The position numbers and the translations under genes were made by a program. Source: Herpetosiphonaceae bacterium (GTDB lineage Bacteria > Chloroflexota > Chloroflexia > Chloroflexales > Kallotenuaceae). Taken from it: a DNA stretch of 64,000 nucleotides. Each line of letters begins with the position of its first letter. Within the stretch, counting starts at the first letter, position 1. A model generated the notes under the pieces. It was not told the DNA's origin and did not search any database. It was given only the letters and a program-made list of their open reading frames with translations. Below are positions 35,526 to 44,240 of this stretch, piece by piece. The stretch spans positions 1 to 64,000 of the forward strand of contig JACDGP010000008.1 of the NCBI GenBank assembly GCA_013821605.1, read 5' to 3'.

Positions 35526-36462
35526 GCGGAGCTTCCCCCGAGCGGTAATACTGCAAGAAGATATCGGCCAGCGACGAAGGTTCGATCGTTACATCGCGCA
35601 CCGGCAGCGCTGCGATCAAACGTAGGAGTGGCTGAAGTTCCCCAACACGAAAGTGCCAAACATCATTTTCATGATGTAGATCGACAAGTGAGGGCAATCC
35701 AGCTAGCCGGCTGGAGACCGTGCTAGGTTCGGGAGCGGTGAGGCGGAGGACGACCTGCTTGTACAGTTGGTCGCGCAGTTCGGCCAAGTGATGCATGGCG
35801 ACTAGACATCCCTTGCGTAGTAGCGCTACGTGATCACATAGTTCCTCAACCTCGCTCAGAACATGAGATGAGAAGAAGATCGTAGTTCCACGATCACGAG
35901 CAGCCCGCAGCAACTCAAAGAGTGCTTGCTTGCCGAGCGGATCAAGGCCTTCGGTTGGTTCATCTAAGATCAGTAGTGCAGGTCGATGCTGCAGCCCTTG
36001 CACAATGTTGATCTTTTGCCGGGTACCGCGCGACAACGCGCCTATCGGCCGCTTGAGGTCGGCTGGATCAAGCTCCAGGGCCGGGCACACGAATTCACGA
36101 TCGATGGGTGAGCGAGCTTGCAGACGTGCTAGCTCATCCAGCAAGCGTAATCCACGAGCAGCGGGATCGAGTCCCGCGACATCTGGGACGAAGCCAAGTT
36201 GCCCCCGTGCTAGTAATGCTTCTTTAGGCAACTGTACATCATAGCCGAGCAGCTTGATATGGCCGACAGTGGGTCGTAAAAAGCCCATCATCAGGCGAAT
36301 GGTCGTCGTCTTTCCTGCTCCATTTGGTCCCAGGAAGCCGAGCACTTTCCCAGGCGCTACGGTCATGTTTAGATTATCAACGGTCAGCCGATTACCATAA
36401 CGCTTGGATAGATTGTGTACCGCAATCGCGGGGACCTCCTGTACCTGACCGATCATTGCCAT
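35515..36462 (-). CDS. ABC transporter ATP-binding protein
   Basis: The 315-residue ATPase has Walker A GPNGAGKTTT, Walker B LLILDEPTEGLDP, and H-loop FSSHVLSEVEEL. The signature reads LSRGTRQK instead of LSGGQ, a variant common in this DrrA/CcmA-like group. TAGGG precedes the ATG. It pairs with the ABC-2 permease gene that overlaps its 3' end. Confidence 0.92.
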   Translation of the reverse strand: MAMIGQVQEVPAIAVHNLSKRYGNRLTVDNLNMTVAPGKVLGFLGPNGAGKTTTIRLMMGFLRPTVGHIKLLGYDVQLPKEALLARGQLGFVPDVAGLDPAARGLRLLDELARLQARSPIDREFVCPALELDPADLKRPIGALSRGTRQKINIVQGLQHRPALLILDEPTEGLDPLGKQALFELLRAARDRGTTIFFSSHVLSEVEELCDHVALLRKGCLVAMHHLAELRDQLYKQVVLRLTAPEPSTVSSRLAGLPSLVDLHHENDVWHFRVGELQPLLRLIAALPVRDVTIEPSSLADIFLQYYRSGEAPHDQ

Positions 36463-36575
36463 TGAGTTGCCCTACCTAGTCATATGGGGCGTAATAGCGA
36501 GCAATGGACGTACCATGAGGGGGAGTCGTAGTATTACCGATAATTTATAACTAACACACACCCAACCAGATATAT

Positions 36576-36641
36576 TTGACAAAGAGCGTGTAAGTAGATA
36601 CATTACTTGTATACAGCAAATAGTGTACAATACATTACTTG
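36576..36641 (+). promoter_or_regulatory. promoter and repeated operator of the marR / ABC exporter operon
   Basis: TTGACA (36576-36581), 17-bp spacer, TACATT (36599-36604) form a strong promoter. The 12-mer ATACATTACTTG occurs at 36598-36609 and again at 36630-36641, 32 bp apart. AAGTA-N7-TACTT is an inverted repeat over the -10. A second pair, TTACTT (36603-36608) with TACAAT (36626-36631), may be another promoter. The repeats are good candidates for autoregulatory MarR binding. Confidence 0.55.
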
Positions 36642-36674
36642 CTAGATACATTGGAAAGATATTGAGGATGCAAG

Positions 36675-37157
36675 ATGGTAAACGCACGTGACTGTGCCAG
36701 GCTCTTGCTCGAAACGCTCCCCATTGTGAGGCGCGGGGTGCGTGAAGCGATGCGTCTACAAAAGGTGCCAGTTCACGAGCCACTAACAATGGACCAGGTG
36801 CGGCTCTTGAAGATCCTCCGGCACGAGTCTCACTCGCTGGGCGAGTTGGCGACGCGTCACGGTGTGACGGCGTCGACCATGTCGCGCTCGGTCGACATAC
36901 TCGTCCGGCGAGGCTGGGTTTCGCGCACCAGCGATCCTGCGGATCGCCGGCAGGTCATCCTGCAGTTGACGGATGGTGGACGTGGGGCTCACGCCGAGAT
37001 GGACCAACACGCCGAAGAGGCGATCACACTGCTGATCGAGGAGCTTGACGACCTTGAGCGCGAAAAGCTCTTCTCAGGCCTGGAGGTGCTGCATGCTCTA
37101 CTTGAGCGCAAGCAAGCCGAGGATGCCGGCCTTGCTCTGGCCGGCGGTGGAAGCTAG
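36675..37157 (+). CDS. MarR-family transcriptional regulator
   Basis: The 160-residue winged-helix protein has the MarR pattern: LTMDQVRLLKIL, helix-turn-helix SLGELATRHGVTASTMSRSVDIL, and the wing with DPADRRQVILQLTDGG. It heads an operon with two ABC exporter genes, 35 bp apart, and has repeated sites in its own promoter. This arrangement suggests drug-responsive repression of the exporter. The ligand is unknown. Confidence 0.92.
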   Translation: MVNARDCARLLLETLPIVRRGVREAMRLQKVPVHEPLTMDQVRLLKILRHESHSLGELATRHGVTASTMSRSVDILVRRGWVSRTSDPADRRQVILQLTDGGRGAHAEMDQHAEEAITLLIEELDDLEREKLFSGLEVLHALLERKQAEDAGLALAGGGS

Positions 37158-37192
37158 CGCGTCTACGCTGGCACTCGCATCATGAGGAGGAT

Positions 37193-38962
37193 ATGAAGGT
37201 ACTTTTGCGAGCATTGGCCTACATACAGCCTTACAAGTTTCTGACACTCGGTGCTTTGCTGAGCTTGATCCTGGTAAGCGTCGCCAACCTGGCGAGTCCC
37301 CAGGTGCTACGAATCGTGATCGACCGGGGCATTCATGGCAAGGATAGTAGCATCCTGGTGTGGGCGACCCTCGCCTTCGTCGCCGTCGCCGCTATACGTG
37401 GCGTCTTCAACTTCACGCAAGGCTACTGGTCGGAAAAAGGTGCCCAGCATGTCGCCTACGACATCCGCAATGTCTTGTTCGACAAACTGCAGAATCTGAG
37501 CTTCTCGTATCATGACCAGGCGCAGACCGGCCAGTTGATGACGCGGCTTACGAACGACGTGGATCAGCTGCGTAACTTCATCAGCAATGGACTGCTCCAG
37601 ATGGTCAGCATGCTGGTTCTTCTGATCGGGAGCCTCGTCGCCCTCTTTAGCATGGACTGGCACCTCGCCCTGGTCGTCTTCGTAACGATTCCGAGCATGA
37701 CAGCGGTGATCATCCGCTTCATTCGCGTCGTCCGACCGATGTTTCGCCAAGTCCAAGCTAGACTCGGCGCGCTCAATGGTGTGCTCCAAGAGAACTTAGT
37801 TGGCGTACGAGTAGTTCAAGCCTTCGCGCGTGAGCCCTACGAGGCCGCGCGCTATACACAGATGAACGAGGAGCTACTTGAGGCCAACATCAATACGATC
37901 CAGGGCCAAGCGGCGAGCTTTCCGACCATCTTTATGATCGCCAACCTTGGCACCTTAGCAGTGATCTGGTTCGGGGGCTACCAGGTGATCGGTGGCTCGC
38001 TAAGTGTCGGTCAGTTAGTAGCCTTTAACAGCTATCTGGCGCTTCTGACTATGCCGATCATGATGATCGGCATGATCGTGGGTCAACTCTCGCGGGCCAT
38101 CGTTAGTGCCGAGCGGCTCTTCGAGATCCTTGATACGCAGCGGGAGATCGCTGACCGCCCGGATGCCATCACACTGCCACCGGTTGGCGGCAGGATCACG
38201 TTTGCGGATGTATCGTTCCGTTATGCGGGCAGTGAGCGACCAGTACTCGATCACGTCTCTTTCAGTGCAGAGCCGGGACAGACGGTAGCCATTATGGGCC
38301 AGACCGGCAGCGGCAAGAGCACCATCATTAACCTCATTCCGCGCTTCTATGATGTGACTGGTGGAGGTGTGCTAATCGACGGTCATGACGTGCGTGCAGT
38401 GACGGTCGAGAGCCTGCGTGAGCAGATCGGTATCGTCCTGCAGGATACAACCCTCTTCAGCGGGACCATTCGTGACAACATCGCTTACGGTCGTCCAGAC
38501 GCATCCTTCAAGGACGTCGAAGCTGTGGGACAGGCGGCCCAGGCTCATGACTTCATAGCTGGCTTTCCCGATGGCTATGAGACAATCGTCGGCGAGCGGG
38601 GTGTAACCTTGTCGGGTGGCCAAAAGCAGCGCATCGCGATCGCTCGCGCGTTGCTGCGCGATCCGCATATCCTGATCCTTGATGATAGCACCTCGTCCGT
38701 GGATGCCGAGACCGAATACCAAATCCAGCAGGCTTTGAATATTCTGCGCCGAGGGCGCACCGCGTTTGTGATTGCTCAGCGTATTAGCACTGTTCGTAGC
38801 GCCGACCTGATCCTGCTGCTTGACGACGGTAAGCTTGTCGCTCAGGGTACGCATGACACCTTGCTACGTGAGAGCGAACTGTACGGCAAGATTATCGACT
38901 CCCAGTTCGAAGGCGAGCGCGTCGCCGAGCCTGAGCAGGTTGTCGACAACGTGCTGGCATAG
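37193..38962 (+). CDS. ABC exporter subunit with degenerate ATP site
   Basis: The 589-residue half-transporter has six membrane helices (about residues 15-300) and a nucleotide-binding domain with Walker A GQTGSGKST and a consensus LSGGQ signature. The catalytic Glu after Walker B is Asp (D498, ILDDSTS) and the H-loop His is Gln (Q529, IAQRIS). These changes match the non-catalytic subunit of heterodimeric exporters such as TM287/288. The next gene encodes the intact partner. Multidrug or lipid export is likely from family and MarR context. Confidence 0.93.
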   Translation: MKVLLRALAYIQPYKFLTLGALLSLILVSVANLASPQVLRIVIDRGIHGKDSSILVWATLAFVAVAAIRGVFNFTQGYWSEKGAQHVAYDIRNVLFDKLQNLSFSYHDQAQTGQLMTRLTNDVDQLRNFISNGLLQMVSMLVLLIGSLVALFSMDWHLALVVFVTIPSMTAVIIRFIRVVRPMFRQVQARLGALNGVLQENLVGVRVVQAFAREPYEAARYTQMNEELLEANINTIQGQAASFPTIFMIANLGTLAVIWFGGYQVIGGSLSVGQLVAFNSYLALLTMPIMMIGMIVGQLSRAIVSAERLFEILDTQREIADRPDAITLPPVGGRITFADVSFRYAGSERPVLDHVSFSAEPGQTVAIMGQTGSGKSTIINLIPRFYDVTGGGVLIDGHDVRAVTVESLREQIGIVLQDTTLFSGTIRDNIAYGRPDASFKDVEAVGQAAQAHDFIAGFPDGYETIVGERGVTLSGGQKQRIAIARALLRDPHILILDDSTSSVDAETEYQIQQALNILRRGRTAFVIAQRISTVRSADLILLLDDGKLVAQGTHDTLLRESELYGKIIDSQFEGERVAEPEQVVDNVLA

Positions 38963-39014
38963 CGAGCGCGAATATGAGAACGAGCATGATAGTAGTGAGC
39001 TTGAGGTACCAAAT

Positions 39015-40871
39015 ATGATGATGCGCGGTATACAGGCGGCCGCACAACTTGAGGAGACGGGCGCGTCGCAGAGCGGTCCGGTCCTACGCCGCCTGATGGG
39101 TTACCTCCAGCCATTCTGGAAGGAGTTGCTGGTCGTCTTGGGCCTGGTACTGCTTGGAGCCTTCACTCAGGCCGCCGGACCATACCTGATTGGGCGTGCC
39201 ATTGATGGTGCGATCGCGAAATCTGATCGCGCCGGCCTGAACCGCACGATGGTGCTATTGCTGGTCGTGTATCTGGCCGGATGGGTAGCATCGCGCTTCC
39301 AGCTCATTCTCATGGGCACCATCGGACAGCGTACACTAGCACGGCTGCGCATCGACATCTTCGCCACACTCCAGCGCCTCAGCCTGCGTTTTTTCGATCA
39401 GCAGCCAGCGGGCGACCTAATGTCACGCTTGGTCAACGATACGGACGTCCTGAACCAGCTCCTCAGCCAAGGACTAGCCCAGGTACTCGGTAGTTTGTTC
39501 GGGCTCGTCGGCATTGTAATCGCAATGCTGGCACTCGAGCCGCGCCTTGCGTTGACGAGCTTTGTGGTGATTCCGGTGATGCTGGTCGCCACCCGCGTCT
39601 TCTCCAACATGTCGCGGCGCGCTTTCCGGGATACGCGCGAGGCTATCGGCGATGTATCCGCCGAGCTACAGGAAGAAATCGCAGGTGTCAAGGTCGCGCA
39701 GGCCTTCAACCGCACCGGCGTCAACCAGGTCCGCTTCGCGCAGCGTAATGCAGCCAACCGGGATGCCAACGTGCGTGCGACGATGGTTACTTCTGCCTTT
39801 CCGCCTGTCATTGATGTTTTGTCGACGGCGGCTACGGCGATCGTCGCCGGCTACGGCGGCTACCTGGCGATCCATAATCTGGTGACTGTTGGCGTTGTCG
39901 TCGCCTTTCTGACCTACGTCCAGCAGTTCTTCCGCCCAATCCAGCAGCTATCAACTTTCTATACCACAGCGCAGGCTTCGCTAGCTGCTGCCGAGCGTAT
40001 CTTCGACTTAGTCGATACTGCACCTGATATCATCGATCCTGTCGATGCGCAGTTGTTGCCACCGGTCGAAGGGCGCGTCGTCTTCGATCACGTCTCGTTT
40101 AACTACGGGCGGCGGGCGGCGGCAAACATCCCAAGTTCGACCACGGCGTCTTCAGCCTCCACCTTGGTCCTAGACGACATCTCACTTGACGCACAGCCGG
40201 GCCAGACGATTGCGATCGTGGGTCCGACCGGTGCTGGCAAGACCACGCTCGTTAATCTGATCGGGCGCTTCTACGACGTAGTCGATGGTGCCGTCAGGAT
40301 TGACGGCTGGGATGTGCGTGACGTCACCCGCGCGAGCCTACGCTCGCAGATGGGCATCGTACTACAGGACAGCTTTCTCTTCGCCGGCACGATCATCGAA
40401 AACATTCGCTATGGTCGGCTAGACGCGACGGACGCCGAGGTCGAAGCTGCGGCTCGAGCAGCTAATGCACACGACTTTATCATGCGCATGCCCCATACAT
40501 ACAAGACCCGCCTCGGTGAGGGAGGCCGGACGCTCAGCCAAGGCCAGCGCCAGTTGCTCGGCATCGCGCGTGCGATCCTAGCCAATCCTCGCATCCTCAT
40601 TCTAGACGAGGCGACCAGCAGCGTTGACACTCGGACTGAGCTGCTGATCCAGAGCGCCCTGAGAACACTGCTCAAGAGCCGTACCAGCTTCGTGATTGCT
40701 CATCGCCTCTCCACAATTCGTGCTGCCGATCAGGTCCTGGTGTTGCGGGCGGGTCGCATCGTTGAGCGTGGCACGCACCAGGAGTTGCTGACCCGGGGCG
40801 GCATGTACGCCGAACTCTACCGGCGCCAATTCCGAGACGAGGAGCCCTTCGAGCTCGTCAGGACCGCCTGA
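39015..40871 (+). CDS. ABC exporter subunit with intact catalytic residues
   Basis: The 618-residue half-transporter has six membrane helices, Walker A GPTGAGKTT, catalytic E532 in ILDEATS, and H563 in IAHRLS. Its signature reads LSQGQ, a variant that would complete the degenerate ATP site with the preceding subunit's Walker motifs. The ATG at 39015 follows GAGG by 8 nt; a longer frame from 38820 would overlap the previous gene and has no homology. Residues around 370-390 include a Ser/Ala-rich insertion before the nucleotide domain. Confidence 0.93.
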   Translation: MMMRGIQAAAQLEETGASQSGPVLRRLMGYLQPFWKELLVVLGLVLLGAFTQAAGPYLIGRAIDGAIAKSDRAGLNRTMVLLLVVYLAGWVASRFQLILMGTIGQRTLARLRIDIFATLQRLSLRFFDQQPAGDLMSRLVNDTDVLNQLLSQGLAQVLGSLFGLVGIVIAMLALEPRLALTSFVVIPVMLVATRVFSNMSRRAFRDTREAIGDVSAELQEEIAGVKVAQAFNRTGVNQVRFAQRNAANRDANVRATMVTSAFPPVIDVLSTAATAIVAGYGGYLAIHNLVTVGVVVAFLTYVQQFFRPIQQLSTFYTTAQASLAAAERIFDLVDTAPDIIDPVDAQLLPPVEGRVVFDHVSFNYGRRAAANIPSSTTASSASTLVLDDISLDAQPGQTIAIVGPTGAGKTTLVNLIGRFYDVVDGAVRIDGWDVRDVTRASLRSQMGIVLQDSFLFAGTIIENIRYGRLDATDAEVEAAARAANAHDFIMRMPHTYKTRLGEGGRTLSQGQRQLLGIARAILANPRILILDEATSSVDTRTELLIQSALRTLLKSRTSFVIAHRLSTIRAADQVLVLRAGRIVERGTHQELLTRGGMYAELYRRQFRDEEPFELVRTA

Positions 40872-40985
40872 TGTAAGTCAGTTCACAGGCCATGTGGTGA
40901 TGTTGCGACACCACAATCACAGCATGCTATTGCGTGCCAGCGACCTCTATCTGAGCTAGGATAAGTCTGTCTGATCTAGCCATCT

Positions 40986-41028
40986 GTATACTGCTTCTAA
41001 CCTTCATTAGAAGAAGTATACTATTTTA
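40986..41028 (+). terminator. Hairpin terminator after the ABC exporter operon
   Basis: Arms 40986-41000 and 41007-41021 (15 bp, one mismatch, loop CCTTCA) are followed by TATTTTA and more AT-rich sequence. It lies 115 nt after the second exporter gene. The rest of the 308-bp gap before the molybdoenzyme gene is AT-rich with no gene. Confidence 0.55.
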
Positions 41029-41179
41029 GATAATTTTGCAATTGCCGTAAGATTTCCGTAAGAATTTGGTCATACCTGCCTAATCTCTGAACACTATCCT
41101 TGACTCCAGGATCGGGCAACTGTCTACAAGGTGCTAAACGTTCTCGTAAGGCACCCATGCCCCCTCGAAGGAGCAGGTA

Positions 41180-42775
41180 ATGATTCGTCGGCTTTTACGC
41201 GCAGGTTTTGGTATTGGTCTGCTTGTCACAGTGGCTGTAACCGGCTTGGCCTATTTAGGCAGCCGGACAATGGGCCTATCCTTTCTGCCCTTCGATCTCG
41301 CCGATCTCGTTATCGCTGCCACCCCCGGTAAGATCGCAACGCAAGGCATCGAGAACCTCGGGCACCTAGCCAAGTATGGGCTCGAATTCGGCAATATCAT
41401 CGCCTTCATCGCCCTGGGAGCACTCTTAGGGTTCGCAGCCCATAGCTTTCAGCGCCGCTTCAAGCTACGTTGGTCAATCCTAGCTACTGTGGCGGGACTC
41501 GTCGTCGCCGCACTCTTGCTTAGCCTCCATCTCGTCTGGTCCGCCTCCTTTGCACCGGGCGACACGCACGTCTATAGCCCGCTGGTCTTAGCAATTCTGG
41601 TCGGGTTGGGATTGGTCTGGGGCGCTGCCTTCGCCTTCATCCAGCGCCGAGCAAGCCAAGCTGACGTATTCCCTCCTGCAGAGACGACTGTATCCTCAGC
41701 AACGGCTCGACCAAATGTATCACTCGACCGGCGGGCGTTTTTGCAGCGCTCGACTGCAACCATGATAGTTGTAGCAGTGGGTAGTACCGGCATCGCCGAG
41801 TTACTTCGGCGGACTGAAACTGCAGGGGCTTCCCTCCTTAACCCGTCAACTGGTGCTACGCCCAGCGCGACGAACGTAGGGCCCACTTTTATGAGCGCTC
41901 CCGGGATGCGCCCCCATCATACGACCGCTAATACGTTGTATACCGTCGCAAGTCGCACGCGTGACCCAGTTGTCGATCCCGCTAGTTACCGTTTGGTGGT
42001 TGATGGAGCAGTTAAACATCCGCTGATGTTAATGCTGAGTGATCTCCAGCGACGCCTGCGGATCGATCAGACCAGTACGCTCCAATGCGTCTCAAATGAC
42101 ATCGGTGGGGACCTCATCGGCAATGTAAACTGGAATGGGACCTCATTAAAAGCTTTGCTTGAAGAAGCTGGTCTGCAGGCGGGCGCGACCCACTTGGTAT
42201 TCCATGGTGCCGAAGGATATGTTGACTCCATCCCGCTTGACATTGCACGCCTCCCCACGACCTTGCTGGTGTATGGCATTGACGGCCAACCGTTACCGCG
42301 CCCACATGGCTTTCCCGTGCGGGTTATTATCCCGACGATCTACGGCATGAAGAACGTGAAATGGCTGCAACGCATCGAAGTAATCACCAGCGATTTCTCG
42401 GGTTACTGGCAAGACCGAGGTTGGAGTAATACTGCGGTCGTCAAGACGACGTCGGCGATCGATACGCGTGACCACTTCCAGCGCGAGAATGGCAAGGTCC
42501 CGCTCGGCGGTATCGCCTTCGCTGGTGACCGGGGAGTCACAGGGGTGGAGGTTCAGATCGATGACGGTACTTGGCAACCAGCTGTCCTGGAAGCGGCTCA
42601 GACCAAACCACAGTGGCGCTTCTGGCGCTACGATTGGGCGGCTACGCCAGGAGCGCACACCGTCAAGGTGCGTGCCGTTGATGGGAAGGGACAACCGCAA
42701 CCATCACAGGTGACAGCACCTCATCCCGATGGTGCCAGTGGCTACCATACAATCAAAGTTCAGATTGCGGCTTAG
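41180..42775 (+). CDS. Membrane-anchored molybdopterin oxidoreductase (sulfite oxidase family)
   Basis: The 531-residue protein begins with four hydrophobic segments (about 8-28, 70-88, 98-120, 132-154). A twin-Arg string DRRAFLQRS (183-191) then precedes a fifth hydrophobic segment (192-208). The molybdopterin domain (about 255-400) has C303 in LQCVSND, the expected Mo ligand, and strings such as HGFPVRVIIPTIYGMKNVKW. A C-terminal Mo-co dimerisation-like domain ends in PDGASGYHTIKV. The catalytic part is expected outside the membrane. It resembles sulfite oxidase and YedY/MsrP relatives; the substrate is unknown. A thioredoxin-like lipoprotein and two-component genes follow. Confidence 0.88.
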   Translation: MIRRLLRAGFGIGLLVTVAVTGLAYLGSRTMGLSFLPFDLADLVIAATPGKIATQGIENLGHLAKYGLEFGNIIAFIALGALLGFAAHSFQRRFKLRWSILATVAGLVVAALLLSLHLVWSASFAPGDTHVYSPLVLAILVGLGLVWGAAFAFIQRRASQADVFPPAETTVSSATARPNVSLDRRAFLQRSTATMIVVAVGSTGIAELLRRTETAGASLLNPSTGATPSATNVGPTFMSAPGMRPHHTTANTLYTVASRTRDPVVDPASYRLVVDGAVKHPLMLMLSDLQRRLRIDQTSTLQCVSNDIGGDLIGNVNWNGTSLKALLEEAGLQAGATHLVFHGAEGYVDSIPLDIARLPTTLLVYGIDGQPLPRPHGFPVRVIIPTIYGMKNVKWLQRIEVITSDFSGYWQDRGWSNTAVVKTTSAIDTRDHFQRENGKVPLGGIAFAGDRGVTGVEVQIDDGTWQPAVLEAAQTKPQWRFWRYDWAATPGAHTVKVRAVDGKGQPQPSQVTAPHPDGASGYHTIKVQIAA

Positions 42776-42796
42776 ATTAGACTGAAGGAGATGACC

Positions 42797-43498
42797 ATGT
42801 CACGTATAGCTCTACCTACCCTACTGCTGACCCTCATGGTGCTGGCAGCTTGTGGAACGCCCGCCAACACAGCCAGCAGTGCGGCTACCCAAACCCGAGA
42901 GCCAGTGGTTGCTCTTGCTCCTATTACTACGACAGTGCCTACAACCAACACCGTAGCAGTTCCGGTGACCGCTACAACTCCGCCATCAACTCCCGTACCG
43001 GTCGCTCCCACTAAGCAGGTGGTGGCCGGACCACCACCTGATGGCATTGCCCGTCCACGACCTGCGCCGGAGATAACCGACGAAGTCTGGCTGAATGGCG
43101 AACGCACCTCGCTCGCAGCATTACGACAACAAGGCAAGGTGGTGCTGGTCGAGTTTTGGACCTTCGAATGCTACAACTGCCGCAACGTACTACCTGCATT
43201 GCGCCAATGGCACTCCAAGTATGCCTCACAAGGCCTCACCATTGTCGGTGTGCACTACCCAGAGTTCAGTACCGAACGTCAGATTCCAAACGTGCGCCAA
43301 GCGTTGAAGGACCTCGACATTAAGTATCTTGTGACCATCGATAATGATGGCCGAACCTGGCAGGCCTATAACCAGAATGCGTGGCCGAGCTTATATCTGG
43401 TCGATAAGCAGGGTAACATTCGCTTTCAGCACGTTGGCGAAGGTGCCTATGATCGCACCGAGCAATGGATTCAGTATCTACTCCACGAGCAAAGCTGA
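42797..43498 (+). CDS. Thioredoxin-like (TlpA/DipZ-type) lipoprotein
   Basis: The 233-residue product starts with a lipoprotein signal (VLAACG lipobox), a Thr/Pro/Val-rich linker (about 25-80), and a thioredoxin-fold domain with redox motif ECYNC and cis-Pro in NAWPSLYLVD. It should sit on the outer face of the cytoplasmic membrane. The ATG at 42797 has AAGGAG 6 nt upstream; the ATG at 42791 is too close to it. It follows the molybdoenzyme gene by 21 bp, which suggests redox support or repair of that enzyme. Confidence 0.9.
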   Translation: MSRIALPTLLLTLMVLAACGTPANTASSAATQTREPVVALAPITTTVPTTNTVAVPVTATTPPSTPVPVAPTKQVVAGPPPDGIARPRPAPEITDEVWLNGERTSLAALRQQGKVVLVEFWTFECYNCRNVLPALRQWHSKYASQGLTIVGVHYPEFSTERQIPNVRQALKDLDIKYLVTIDNDGRTWQAYNQNAWPSLYLVDKQGNIRFQHVGEGAYDRTEQWIQYLLHEQS

Positions 43499-43508
43499 GG
43501 ATACGTTC

Positions 43509-44240
43509 ATGCTACAATCGCAACTCAGCCCAGTACACACGGATATGGCAATGGCGACGATTCTGGTGGTGGACGATGAGCCGAACATTCGCGAGGTCGT
43601 AGAACTATATCTGCGGCGCGATGGTCACACTGTCCTGTCGGCAGCAGATGGCGAAGAGGCGCTTCGGCTGCACCGCCAGCAGCAGCCTGATTTAGTTGTG
43701 CTTGACTTGATGTTGCCGAAGATCAGCGGCCTTGAGGTATGTCGTCGCATCCAAGCCGAGCGGCGCGTGCCGGTCATCATGCTGACGGCAAAGAGCGAAG
43801 AAGAAGATCGCATTATCGGCTTGGGCGTCGGTGCCGATGATTATGTCACTAAGCCCTTCAGCGCTCGTGAGCTTGCGGCTCGGGTTCAGGCGGTATTGCG
43901 GCGCGCCAGTGAGACAGCACAAACCCAAGCACCAAAACAAATCCTACAGGCTGGAGAGTTGCGGATCGACCCCAACACCCGAACAGTTCTCGTTGCTGGA
44001 GTGCCTGCCACGCTAACCGTCCGGGAGTTCGATCTTTTACATTATTTGGCGACGCATCCGCATCGTGTCTTTTCCCGCGATGAATTGATGAATGCGATCT
44101 GGGGCTATGATTTTGCTGCTGATATGAGCACAGTCACCGTCCATGTGCGCCGACTACGCGAAAAAATCGAACGCGATCCGGCGAACCCGCACTATCTTGT
44201 CACCGTTTGGGGTGTCGGATACCGCTGGGGTATTCCATGA
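43509..44240 (+). CDS. OmpR-family response regulator
   Basis: The 243-residue regulator has a receiver domain (VVDDEPNIREVV, VVLDLMLPK, DYVTKPF) and a winged-helix domain (LTVREFDLLHYLA, GVGYRWG). The start at 43509 follows GAGG; a start at 43554 (MATILVVDD) is also possible. Its last codons overlap the histidine kinase start by 4 bp. It lies 10 bp after the thioredoxin-like gene, so it may respond to envelope redox state. Confidence 0.92.
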   Translation: MLQSQLSPVHTDMAMATILVVDDEPNIREVVELYLRRDGHTVLSAADGEEALRLHRQQQPDLVVLDLMLPKISGLEVCRRIQAERRVPVIMLTAKSEEEDRIIGLGVGADDYVTKPFSARELAARVQAVLRRASETAQTQAPKQILQAGELRIDPNTRTVLVAGVPATLTVREFDLLHYLATHPHRVFSRDELMNAIWGYDFAADMSTVTVHVRRLREKIERDPANPHYLVTVWGVGYRWGIP

